DNA from: Acidobacteriaceae bacterium
Lineage (GTDB): Bacteria > Acidobacteriota > Terriglobia > Terriglobales > Acidobacteriaceae
Assembly (NCBI GenBank): GCA_003140075.1
Contig: PLIO01000070.1
Coordinates: forward strand, 96,042-160,041
Direction: 5' to 3'
Length of the DNA: 64,000 nt
The notes under the pieces were generated by a model, which had not been told where the DNA came from, made no database searches, and saw only the letters and a program-made list of their open reading frames with translations. Position 1 is the first letter of the stretch. Each line of letters starts with the position of its first letter. Positions 35,045 through 43,613 of this stretch are shown here, one piece after another. A program made the translations under genes and the position numbers.

Positions 35045-36013
35045 TCAAGATGCTATTTGCACTCGCGCGAGCCGATTCTGTTTAAACAATGACTTTGCCA
35101 ACCAAACCCAAAGCATGGTGTAGGCCTTAACAGTGTCACCGATTTCGAGGATACCGCCGCGAGAAACTGCGTAGACCATCCGTGACAAGGGTTCAATGAG
35201 CAGGGTCGCAAGGGTCACGGCCGTCGCCGACGCCCAGCCAAAATACTTGTAGCAGTAGATAATCCGGCTGCGGAGCGAATAGAAAAGCCGTAGATCTTTA
35301 GCCTGAGCGGAGCATCCTCCACCTTTGTGATAAGCCTGAGTGGTTGTCAGGTAGTACGATTGCAATCCCGCAGCGTGAACCGAGTGGAGAAAGTCGACCT
35401 CTTCGTAGTAAACAAAGAAACGCTCATCGAATCCGCCTACCGTTTCGAATATCGGCCGGCGCACCAGAAGAAACGCCCCCATCACGATATCGACTGGCCT
35501 GGTTTCACGGTGGTCCCAATCCCGCATGAGGTTGCCCTGAAACCGTCGCGGGAAGACGTGGCTCAACCCAAACATGTGTCCATAGAAGTGCTGCGGTTTT
35601 GGAAATCGCGAGCAGGTCAGCGCTATCTCGCCTTGATCATTCGCGAGTTGTACTCCGCAAACAGCGACCCGTGAATTCTCCTTCGACTCCAGAAAACGAA
35701 CGGCTGCAGAAAGTGTCCCGCTGGTTAACACGATATCGGGATTGAGAAACAACAAATAGGAGGCTCGGCTCCGAGACCCTCCTTTATTGCACGCAGCCGC
35801 GAAACCACGGTTTGCCCCGTTCCGAATGGTGGACAGCGGAAGGCTTCCCATTTGCAGGTTGTCGGCGGAGCCATCAGACGAGCTGTTGTCGACTACAACC
35901 ACGCGCGATAGTTCAAGCCCGTCAAGACTTGCGTCCCTGATGGAATCGAGACACTGCTGCAGTTGCGCACCTGCATTCCAGTTAACGATGACGATATCAA
36001 GGCTAGGAAGCAT
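35045..36013 (-). CDS. Glycosyltransferase family 2 (rhamnosyltransferase-like)
   Basis: The 322-residue enzyme opens LDIVIVNWNAGAQLQQCLDS and has VVVDNSSSDGSADNL (nucleotide binding), NRGFAAACNKG, and the acidic motif FLNPDIVLTSG. GAFLLVRRPIFETVGGFDER and FVYYEEVDFLHSVHAAG are acceptor-side blocks. These features match the dTDP-rhamnosyltransferase-like GT2 proteins of O-antigen and capsule loci. A hydrophobic C-terminal stretch (TAVTLATLLIEPLSRMVYAV) may bind the membrane. Its first 11 bp overlap the end of the upstream polymerase gene, so the two are translationally linked. The sugar is inferred only by resemblance. Confidence 0.88.
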   Translation of the reverse strand: MLPSLDIVIVNWNAGAQLQQCLDSIRDASLDGLELSRVVVVDNSSSDGSADNLQMGSLPLSTIRNGANRGFAAACNKGGSRSRASYLLFLNPDIVLTSGTLSAAVRFLESKENSRVAVCGVQLANDQGEIALTCSRFPKPQHFYGHMFGLSHVFPRRFQGNLMRDWDHRETRPVDIVMGAFLLVRRPIFETVGGFDERFFVYYEEVDFLHSVHAAGLQSYYLTTTQAYHKGGGCSAQAKDLRLFYSLRSRIIYCYKYFGWASATAVTLATLLIEPLSRMVYAVSRGGILEIGDTVKAYTMLWVWLAKSLFKQNRLARVQIAS

Positions 36014-37253
36014 CTATCGCTCTCGGCAACCACTGTGCCTTATGCGCTTTGCGTCCGATTCTGAAGTACAGGTAGCCTAGCAACAAGTACTTAAGCCAGG
36101 ATTCGAACGGAGCGAAATATTGATCCGTGAAGGTCATTACGGCTAATGGGAAGAGGCTGACAGCGTAGTAAAACAGGTATAGCGGATCACCTTTGATCGC
36201 CCTGGCGTAGCAGTACGTAGACATTGCTCCGATCGCGCAGAACACAACGACCACTCCAACGATGCCAAAATCAATGAAGGGAGGTTGTAGCGCCGTATAG
36301 ACGTTCCATGGGAAAGGAACGTTCACCTCTTCTTGAATCGGCGAGATTAGTGTGCCGCCAGTAAAACGGCGAACGACATTTACCCCTGCGACGAAGGTGT
36401 TCGTGCCGTATCGAAACGGAGGATCGGAGCGTACAACTTGATCAAATGCAGGGATGCTTCCAAGAGCGTATTGAGCTAGTGACTCCTGGACCGAAGCGCG
36501 ATTATCGCGGATCGCAGAATCGAGGCTACCACCCTTTCCCAGAATCACGGCAAAGGTGGCAAATACAAACAAGAAGGCCAAGCCTGCACCAACGAACGTC
36601 TTCCAGTTCAGGCGACCCCGCATCGACGAAATGCCCAGCAATGGGACAAAAAGCAATAAAAAAGAAGTCCGACCGGTTGCGAGAACAGCGTAGGCAGCCG
36701 AGAACGCGATTGCGCAGTAGTATTGGAGTCGTTCCTTGCGTCCCGTACCGACCTCAATAGCCCAAAGAAACGTCGTGACGAAGCTCAGGATCGAAGCGTT
36801 TCCCAATAGGCCGTAAGGCGAAGCTCCCACGTCGGATGTCTCAATTCTCAAGGCGATCAGCCAGTTGCCGATTCCCGACTGCTGGGCGATAGCGTTTGCT
36901 TTTGCCAGCACGAAGGGGAAGAGGGCACCTGATATGAGTAAGAGAAGTAGTCGTGCGCGCGGATGATGCGGCGAGGTTAACTGAACTTCACACCGCTGGA
37001 CGGGAATAGCCAGTGGTGCTGGATACAGGAGGAGAGCCAGTTCCGCACCACCAGTGAATGCCAGCACAACGGCCAAGAATATCAGTAGCGTTAGAATGCT
37101 GATGGAGTCGATGGTGATTGGGCGGAAGCAGTAAAGCGTGAGTACCCCCAACCACAGGGCGCTCGCGATAAAAGCGGGATACCGATAATCACGGAACCGG
37201 CGGTAATTGAATATGGTCAGCAGCGCCAACAGCGCTAGAATAATGATTTTCAT
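36003..37253 (-). CDS. Wzy-like oligosaccharide repeat-unit polymerase
   Basis: The 416-residue protein is almost entirely membrane-embedded, with about 11 hydrophobic segments, and has a large periplasmic loop (about residues 255-330) containing RYGTNTFVAGVNVVRR. Such polytopic proteins with little sequence conservation, next to a Wzx flippase and glycosyltransferases, are repeat-unit polymerases. It would join undecaprenyl-linked units on the periplasmic side. The assignment rests on topology and context more than on motifs; an O-antigen ligase is an alternative. Start is ATG at 37253. Its stop overlaps the next glycosyltransferase gene by 11 bp. Confidence 0.72.
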   Translation of the reverse strand: MKIIILALLALLTIFNYRRFRDYRYPAFIASALWLGVLTLYCFRPITIDSISILTLLIFLAVVLAFTGGAELALLLYPAPLAIPVQRCEVQLTSPHHPRARLLLLLISGALFPFVLAKANAIAQQSGIGNWLIALRIETSDVGASPYGLLGNASILSFVTTFLWAIEVGTGRKERLQYYCAIAFSAAYAVLATGRTSFLLLFVPLLGISSMRGRLNWKTFVGAGLAFLFVFATFAVILGKGGSLDSAIRDNRASVQESLAQYALGSIPAFDQVVRSDPPFRYGTNTFVAGVNVVRRFTGGTLISPIQEEVNVPFPWNVYTALQPPFIDFGIVGVVVVFCAIGAMSTYCYARAIKGDPLYLFYYAVSLFPLAVMTFTDQYFAPFESWLKYLLLGYLYFRIGRKAHKAQWLPRAIDAS

Positions 37254-37290
37254 ATGCAGCGCCGTTCAGAAATAGGCAACCGCCGGTGGA

Positions 37291-38271
37291 TCAAGCGAAA
37301 CGATCCGTTTTTCCGCGGATGCCGTCCAGAGCGCCGAGCAAACAATAAGCAAGCTTATTGAAGCGTTTCTTCTCGAAGAGACAGATCAGCAGCAGTGACT
37401 TCAGCCGCGAGCAAAGGGTCGTAAGAACCCACCTTGGTTCGCTGCCCAGATACTCCCCCGCAAGGATCAACGTATTCCGGGTCATGAAATACTGTCTCCA
37501 GGGTGAGTGATTACTGGCTCCCGTCGTCTTCCATGGCAAGCGATGTTCTATTAGGTTTCCGATGGAATGTTGCATCAATGGTTTGGAGGTCATCACGATA
37601 TGGAATCCTTGCGAGCGGGCGCGGAGGCAGTATTCCAGATCGACACAATCCACAAAGAACTCTTCTCGAAATCCACCAATTTCGTGAAACGCCTGCAGTG
37701 AGACTAGACTGCCTGATGTGATGACTGCCGTCACCTCCGCTCCCCAAGAACTGTTTCCGTCTTGGTTTGCGGCGGCTGGTTTCCCATTCACCGAGCTGGT
37801 GTAATTTGAACCGATCACCGCGAGGCTGCTCTGCTTAGGAAATGCGTGATAGGCAGCCGTGAGAGAGTCAACCAGGTCGGAAGCAACGACCGTATCCTGA
37901 TCCAGGCTCAGAATCCAGCGATACCCCTGTTGCGCAGCCCACTCTGCACCCTGGTTGAGGGCGCGGGCGACCCCTTCGTTTCTGTAGTTCAGAATTATGT
38001 GCACGTCCTGGTTGTCCACCAATTGCTGAAGCCGGCCTACGCCTGATTCTGACCCATTATCTACAACCGCAATGTGAGCAACTTGCGGTATCACTTTCTG
38101 TGTGCGGGAGAGAAGATCGCCGTCGGGATTACGGGTGACAATCACGGCGCATATTGTCTCCCGCGCCGGTGCATTTTGATTGGCTTGAACGGAACTTGCT
38201 CTTTGCGTATTCAATTCAGTGCCAACATTGTCAGGAGTGACCGTGCCGCGATCGGTTTCAAGCATCGTCAT
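37291..38271 (-). CDS. Glycosyltransferase family 2
   Basis: The 326-residue enzyme has the GT-A core: ICAVIVTRNPDGDLLSRTQK, HIAVVDNGSESGVGRLQ, NEGVARALNQGAEWAAQQGY and the acidic motif ILSLDQDTVVASDLVDSL (DxD form). GSLVSLQAFHEIGGFREEFF and FVDCVDLEYCLRARSQGF are standard acceptor-side blocks of rhamnosyltransferase-type GT2 enzymes. The first about 35 residues are polar and extra compared with the minimal family. It lies 37 bp upstream of the polymerase gene on the same strand. Specificity is unknown. Confidence 0.88.
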   Translation of the reverse strand: MTMLETDRGTVTPDNVGTELNTQRASSVQANQNAPARETICAVIVTRNPDGDLLSRTQKVIPQVAHIAVVDNGSESGVGRLQQLVDNQDVHIILNYRNEGVARALNQGAEWAAQQGYRWILSLDQDTVVASDLVDSLTAAYHAFPKQSSLAVIGSNYTSSVNGKPAAANQDGNSSWGAEVTAVITSGSLVSLQAFHEIGGFREEFFVDCVDLEYCLRARSQGFHIVMTSKPLMQHSIGNLIEHRLPWKTTGASNHSPWRQYFMTRNTLILAGEYLGSEPRWVLTTLCSRLKSLLLICLFEKKRFNKLAYCLLGALDGIRGKTDRFA

Positions 38272-38324
38272 GAACTAACCCCATATCCGAAACCTAGGGA
38301 CTATGCGTTCACCCGACTACGGTT

Positions 38325-39695
38325 TTAAAGAATCACAGATTCGACCGGCAAGCCGGCAACCTGGGGGGAAGGATTTCTGCCTATCCAATGAGCAAGAACG
38401 ATCAGCAACCCGGCGTCGATGGACGCGCGCAGCATCCAAGCCACCGCGGCTCCAGTCACACCGTAGGTCTGAATAAGCCAATACAGGGCGACGGCATAAA
38501 AGGGAAGTTCCACCAGGTTCAACTTCGCCGGGATGTCAGGTCGGCCCAGTCCTTGAAGAAGTGCGAATGGCAAGGCTCCGACCGCCAATGCCAATGTGCC
38601 GACCAGAAGCAACTGGGCAATCCGATAACTGTGCATTGAGAAGTCCGGCCCCAGCCACAGCGAAAGCCCCGGTCTCGCGATCGCGATGAGCACCCCCGTG
38701 AGCGGAAGCAGGAGCGCAAGCAGGTACAAGGTCGTACTGCGATAAAGAGTTCCCAACCGATGGCGATCCTGGGCCGACGAAAGACTAAATGCAGGAAACA
38801 TAACTGCAGAAACCGCGCCGGAGACAATCAACAGTTTGGTAACCACTTCGTACGGAGTCGCGTAGTAGGTAACGGCGGCCGTCGAGACTAAGGCGCCAAT
38901 AACAAAGCGGTCGATGTACAGCATCAGCGGGCCAACGACATTGCTTACGGTCATCCAGCCACCCAGAGAAAAGAGCGACCCTATATGCTGGGGGCGGACC
39001 GCCAGTTCACCCGCTAATGCTGACGATACGCGGAAACAGAGAAGCAGGTGTGCCATCCATCCAGCAATTCTGCCAGCTACGAGGACGACGGTGATTGGGA
39101 AAATATGGTTTGAGAAGGGCAGCACAAGCAGAGGCCCGGCAAAGGTGAATATCCCCATCGGTGTGCGGACCAGGTTGATCAGCCCAAAGGCTTGCTGAGC
39201 CTCCAGGAAGCCGCGCAATCCTGCAGTGCTAATTACAACCGGGATCGAAACGGCGAGAGCATAGAAGGAGTACAGGGCATCACTGCGGATAGCGATTGGA
39301 ATTTTCAATATCCCATAAACCAGCAAATGACTTCCCAGGGCGAATATCGCCGCACCCACCAAACCCAACGCCATCATCATGGTCTGGCTGGTCCAGAATA
39401 GCTCCGGGATCTCCTCTTGCCGGCCGCTTCCCAGCTTCTCAGACACAAGTTTTGTCAAAGCGCGACCCAAACCCAGATCAAACAATCCAGCATATCCAAT
39501 GAGCGTCCAAGCGAGGGCAATCACGCCGAAACGATCTGTGCCCAGTCTATGGATAAGGATGGGAATGGAAACGAAGGCGACCAACAACGGACTTCCCGTT
39601 CCCAACAGATTCCATATTACGTTCCTGACCAGAAGCGGCCCTTGAAGCAAGTAATGATGTTTTGTAGGACTCTCAGTCATGGGAGATGTCGGCAT
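38325..39695 (-). CDS. wzx: Wzx-like polysaccharide flippase (MATE/MOP superfamily)
   Basis: This 456-residue protein has about 12-14 hydrophobic segments and the usual opening of Wzx proteins: VRNVIWNLLGTGSPLLVAFV, LIHRLGTDRFGVIALAWTLI, DLGLGRALTKLVSEKLGSGR. These move undecaprenyl-linked repeat units from the inner to the outer face of the cytoplasmic membrane. The order wzz-wzx-glycosyltransferase-wzy supports a Wzx/Wzy-dependent pathway. The first 23 bp overlap the end of the Wzz-like gene, suggesting coupled translation. The start is ATG 39695, with ATG 39680 (MTESPTKHHY) as an alternative. Confidence 0.87.
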   Translation of the reverse strand: MPTSPMTESPTKHHYLLQGPLLVRNVIWNLLGTGSPLLVAFVSIPILIHRLGTDRFGVIALAWTLIGYAGLFDLGLGRALTKLVSEKLGSGRQEEIPELFWTSQTMMMALGLVGAAIFALGSHLLVYGILKIPIAIRSDALYSFYALAVSIPVVISTAGLRGFLEAQQAFGLINLVRTPMGIFTFAGPLLVLPFSNHIFPITVVLVAGRIAGWMAHLLLCFRVSSALAGELAVRPQHIGSLFSLGGWMTVSNVVGPLMLYIDRFVIGALVSTAAVTYYATPYEVVTKLLIVSGAVSAVMFPAFSLSSAQDRHRLGTLYRSTTLYLLALLLPLTGVLIAIARPGLSLWLGPDFSMHSYRIAQLLLVGTLALAVGALPFALLQGLGRPDIPAKLNLVELPFYAVALYWLIQTYGVTGAAVAWMLRASIDAGLLIVLAHWIGRNPSPQVAGLPVESVIL

Positions 39696-41049
39696 CTGAC
39701 GCCGGGCCGCTGCCGTGCCCGTTGCGCGAGATCCAGGGAACCTTCCCTTTCAGGCTGGAGACCACTTCCAGGGCAAGAATCTTGCGCGGATCCTGGGGGT
39801 CTGAAGTGTGCCAGGTTGCCGAACCCACGACCCAGGCAATCGAGGCGCAGAAGACGAGAAAACCTCCGAGGATTGTGATGAGCAAGCGCGGCGGAGATGA
39901 TTTTTTCTCCGCAACCTTCGGTCGATCCAGCACTTTGACGCTTGGAGTCTCTTTGGCCTCCTGAATTTTTGCCAGTTCATACTGCTGGGTCAGCAGTTCG
40001 TACACAGTTTCCTGAATCTTGGCGCGGCGGTAGTAATCTGCATATTTCACCCCCAGCAAGGGCAAGTTGCGCAGGCTGGGGTAGGGCATATCAATCGATC
40101 GCGCGTCCAGCGACGCCGCGGTTGCTCTGGAATCGACCAGGGGATCCGATCCAGCCGGCGTGCTTCTCGTGCCGCCCAGCTTTTCCAAGTCTCTCCGCAG
40201 TTCCCCGACCCGGGCGTCAAGGGAGCGAACCCTGGGATTACTGTCGGAATAAATCTGGCGCAAGCCTTCCAGTTCGGATTGCGCGACGATGAGTTCTCCG
40301 GCGAGAGTTCCGGCGGCCTCCAAAGCTGCTTTCCCCATGGTTTGAATGTCGACTGTGCCGCTCTGGCTGGAGAACTGGGCCAGGCCGTTGGAAGCGTCAT
40401 CCAGTTCGTGTTTGGCTACTCTGAGGCGCTCTTCGAGAAACACGCGCTCACGATGTGCGGACGAGGTGGAGAGCTCGGCAATGAGAGAATTCAACTGGTC
40501 CACGTAGGCCCGCGCCAGGGCCGCGGCGCGTTCGGGGCTGCGATCCGTCACACTGATGCTGATGATGCCGCTCTTTCGGTCTTCTGAAATAATCGTGCGC
40601 TCGTCAATATTTGCGCGTGCCTCCTGCTCCAGACGCACACCGTAGACCTTTCTCAAGTCGAATTGCTCGACCAGCCGCGATTGGGCAGCGTCGCTGCGCA
40701 GGATGCCGACAAACAGCGCTCCCGTACTGTTCAAACCCAACAGGTCGGCTGCCATGGATCCCAGGCCGCCCGCGCCTTTTGCCGCCAGCGTTGCCATCAT
40801 GGCGATCCCCGTAGTGGACTGAGTATCAGGCGGCATCAACTGCGCGGTTGAGGTGTAGGTCTTTGGAATCAAGAACGCGAGCAAGGCCGAGGCCGCCAGC
40901 CCAATCGCGGTGGCGCGAACCAGCAGTCGGCGATGATCCCAGAGAAGGCGCAAATGGTCAGCCTGCCAGGCGCGCCGATTCTCCAGCGAAATTTCCTGGA
41001 GTGACAACTCGTCGCGAATCGGGTTCGGTTTGGTAGCAATCAGACTCAT
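39673..41049 (-). CDS. Wzz/GNVR-type chain-length determinant protein
   Basis: The 458-residue inner-membrane protein has the polysaccharide co-polymerase layout. A transmembrane segment lies at about residues 42-62 (VRATAIGLAASALLAFLIPK), directly followed by YTSTAQLMPP, then a long periplasmic coiled-coil region (about 190-300) and a second transmembrane segment near the C terminus (LLITILGGFLVFCASIAWVV). The GNVR-like block YSDSNPRVRSLDARVGELRR is present. No cytoplasmic tyrosine-kinase domain is attached. It would control chain length together with the Wzy-like polymerase. It follows the PAP2-Wzi fusion gene by 38 bp and overlaps the flippase gene. Confidence 0.88.
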   Translation of the reverse strand: MSLIATKPNPIRDELSLQEISLENRRAWQADHLRLLWDHRRLLVRATAIGLAASALLAFLIPKTYTSTAQLMPPDTQSTTGIAMMATLAAKGAGGLGSMAADLLGLNSTGALFVGILRSDAAQSRLVEQFDLRKVYGVRLEQEARANIDERTIISEDRKSGIISISVTDRSPERAAALARAYVDQLNSLIAELSTSSAHRERVFLEERLRVAKHELDDASNGLAQFSSQSGTVDIQTMGKAALEAAGTLAGELIVAQSELEGLRQIYSDSNPRVRSLDARVGELRRDLEKLGGTRSTPAGSDPLVDSRATAASLDARSIDMPYPSLRNLPLLGVKYADYYRRAKIQETVYELLTQQYELAKIQEAKETPSVKVLDRPKVAEKKSSPPRLLITILGGFLVFCASIAWVVGSATWHTSDPQDPRKILALEVVSSLKGKVPWISRNGHGSGPASDADISHD

Positions 41050-41086
41050 ATCATTCGAGAAGCGTGGCCTCGCGCCTAGCTTTCTT

Positions 41087-43576
41087 TCACTTCCGCCTCT
41101 GCGGCCAATAGCTGAATTCGAGCGAGGCCGCGATATTCGATTGCGGTCCTGTCGCCAGCAGAGGAATCTGCCAGCTTTCGTATTGCAGCTTGCCCGTAAG
41201 TCGCAATCCCGACCCCAACAGAAAATCTGAATTCACCGCGACATCGTTCTGCGTCCCGCCTTGCGGGAGCCATTGCGCATCCACCTTCCGGTGGCGCAGT
41301 TCGATTCCGATTCTCTTCGTCGGGCTCAGCCAATAAGTGCTTCGGACGGATTCACCCTGTGCCGCGCGTCCCAGCCAGGTGCCCATCAGCACGCCATTGT
41401 TGGTGTATCCGTTGAGGTATTGCAAATTGTAGTAGTAGCAGCCATTGCACGTGGGGAAGTTGATTGGACTTGTGGTACCACCTTCGATTCTCAAGTCAAC
41501 CTTGGGAACACTCGGAAGTTTGGCAAGATAGATGCCAGTCTGGAAGGCTGCCTTGTAGGGACGGTTTACTGGGGAAATCTCGTCTGTCTGTAACGCGTCA
41601 ACATAGAAGCTGAGCCAATCGCGCATCCCTGGGATGCGATAGGTGAAATCCAGCCCTGCGTGGCCGCTGCCCAGGGATGATCCGTTCACGTGAACTGCGA
41701 ATGTGCTTTCCCACAGGGTCTTAAACGTCAACGGATTTTGCGGCCCACCGTAAAGGGTTGTCTTGGACGCGCTGATTTCAAAATTCGGCGTGAGCTTCAA
41801 ACTGACTTTGCCGCCGCTCAGAAATGGCTGCTGCGCGAGATTTTTCCCATACTGGCCTATGAGGGCCGGGTTGAGGGAACCTTCTAGAGCCGAGTTATCG
41901 ATGAACTGCTGTCCTGCGACCTGCCCGATGAAGAACTGCATGCGAATATCACCGAAAAGTCCGAGAAAGGAAGGCAGCCGAAAAGGACTGACTCGATTGA
42001 TGATGAACATCTTGTTGAGCGGCTCGGCGTTGTTGGTGAATATCATCGCGCCTTCTTCACCCGGACCCCACCACAGACTCTGTCTGCCAAACGAGAGCTG
42101 CCAGTTGGCCAGATTCATTCCGACATAAGCGTCCAGAAGCTGAAAGCGGCTGATCGCTGCGAACGGCATCGCGGGTGGGTTGGGAGGCAAATGGTCGATC
42201 TCGCTGATAAAATTCAGAGCGGCCGGAGACAACGAAGGAGCGGAGGGAGCCGATTGATACTCGCCGCGCACGTAGATCACGAACGGACCAGCCGTGGTCC
42301 ATCCCGAACTGCCAACGATGCTGTTGAAGCCCTCCTGATATGGCCTTCCATAGTCGTTTAAGATCGTTTGGCCGAAATGAAAATTGTCGGTAAGCGGTTT
42401 GCCCGATATACTCGTGCCTCGTGCATAAACGGACTCAATTTGCGCGTGAACGTTGTCTCCGCTCTCGGTGGCATTGAGTTCGCTTTCAAACTCGCTAGAC
42501 AGTGACCGATAAAGTTCTTGTACTTCCAACGGCCCGTCCGCGCCGGATTGGCGTTCCGACGCTTCGCCCAACAGTCGGGCACACTCGAGGCGGGTCCAGG
42601 GACGCAACCCAAGAATCGTCGTCTTGATGTAGCCCATGGCCGCGAGTCGCTCCAGCGCCGGATAGATCCAGCTATCGAGCGGAACGTACGGCGATCCCAT
42701 GAAAGAAGGGATTCGGGTTGTTGGTTCGTTCACGAATTCGCGGGGCGACTCCCATGATCCGCCGCCGAGTTCGGCATCGTGACGTCTGCTGTAAACACTT
42801 TGGGATACCAGATATCCCAGTACGCCGCCCACGAGCACATCCGAAGGAAAGTGCTGACGCGCGCGAACCCGTGAGAAACTGACAGCCGAAGCCATCCCGT
42901 AGGCGAACAGCTTTGGCCATGTCCCTTGATACTCATGCGCAATCACGCCCGCAATCGACCAGGCGACGGCAGCATGTTCGGAGGGGAACGACGTGCCCCC
43001 CTGAAAAAATGCGCCACTGCCGTTGTCCTGATAGGGCCGCTCCCGGCGGAAGGAGTATTTCAAGGCCTCGGTTGCCAGCAGAGTGTTCACAGCCGCTTCC
43101 CCGGCCAGAAACCCGGTCTCGCGCCAGTGCTCGTTGTGCATTGGGAAGCTGAACAGATAAAGTCCGGCTCCGGCGCCAATCAGGCTTGCCACCCCATAGT
43201 TGGAAACCGTCTTGTAGTGGCTAATGGTTGCGGGATTTTGCGGGAGCGATGCGCTGTACTGGCGATCAGTCACGAAAAGACCTGCCGCGAGTCCGCCGAG
43301 CGGTACCAGCCAGGTTGCGTCCGACAAGCGAACACGCAGGGGACTGGTCCAGATTTGTTTCTGATCGTCGACAAAATCTGAGATGTGGCCTGCGAAACTC
43401 GGCGAATCGCGGGAAGTGATCGCGGGCAAACCGGCCGGGGCCATCTTCACTTCAGAAGGTGTAGACATTTGAGGAGCGATCGTTGGGAAACTGTCTGGCG
43501 GCTTCTCGCTGGTTGCGTCCTGCGCCGCGGCTTTGGGTATCGAAAACGCCAAGCCAGCCGCCAGCAACATCGCCAT
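41087..43576 (-). CDS. PAP2-phosphatase/Wzi capsule-assembly fusion protein
   Basis: From ATG 43576 (AGGA 8 nt upstream) the product is 829 residues, with signal peptide MAMLLAAGLAFSIPKAAAQ. The N-terminal third is a PAP2 lipid phosphatase: KYSFRRERP (KX6RP), GTSFPSEHAAV (SxH motif as PSEH) and SRVRARQHFPSDVLVGG (third motif, SRX5HX3D). The remaining about 500 residues are a Wzi-type outer-membrane beta barrel with the lectin-like opening (YVPLDSWIYPALERLAAMGY) and barrel blocks such as FGRQSLWWGPGEEGAMIFTN. Wzi anchors polysaccharide to the cell surface. PAP2 could recycle undecaprenyl pyrophosphate or act on another lipid phosphate (inference). The frame extends to 43726 into the upstream gene, but that part lacks a signal peptide. 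Confidence 0.85.
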   Translation of the reverse strand: MAMLLAAGLAFSIPKAAAQDATSEKPPDSFPTIAPQMSTPSEVKMAPAGLPAITSRDSPSFAGHISDFVDDQKQIWTSPLRVRLSDATWLVPLGGLAAGLFVTDRQYSASLPQNPATISHYKTVSNYGVASLIGAGAGLYLFSFPMHNEHWRETGFLAGEAAVNTLLATEALKYSFRRERPYQDNGSGAFFQGGTSFPSEHAAVAWSIAGVIAHEYQGTWPKLFAYGMASAVSFSRVRARQHFPSDVLVGGVLGYLVSQSVYSRRHDAELGGGSWESPREFVNEPTTRIPSFMGSPYVPLDSWIYPALERLAAMGYIKTTILGLRPWTRLECARLLGEASERQSGADGPLEVQELYRSLSSEFESELNATESGDNVHAQIESVYARGTSISGKPLTDNFHFGQTILNDYGRPYQEGFNSIVGSSGWTTAGPFVIYVRGEYQSAPSAPSLSPAALNFISEIDHLPPNPPAMPFAAISRFQLLDAYVGMNLANWQLSFGRQSLWWGPGEEGAMIFTNNAEPLNKMFIINRVSPFRLPSFLGLFGDIRMQFFIGQVAGQQFIDNSALEGSLNPALIGQYGKNLAQQPFLSGGKVSLKLTPNFEISASKTTLYGGPQNPLTFKTLWESTFAVHVNGSSLGSGHAGLDFTYRIPGMRDWLSFYVDALQTDEISPVNRPYKAAFQTGIYLAKLPSVPKVDLRIEGGTTSPINFPTCNGCYYYNLQYLNGYTNNGVLMGTWLGRAAQGESVRSTYWLSPTKRIGIELRHRKVDAQWLPQGGTQNDVAVNSDFLLGSGLRLTGKLQYESWQIPLLATGPQSNIAASLEFSYWPQRRK

Positions 43577-43613
43577 GAGTCTTGTCCTGATCCGCAAATC
43601 TGCAGCTCCGGTG

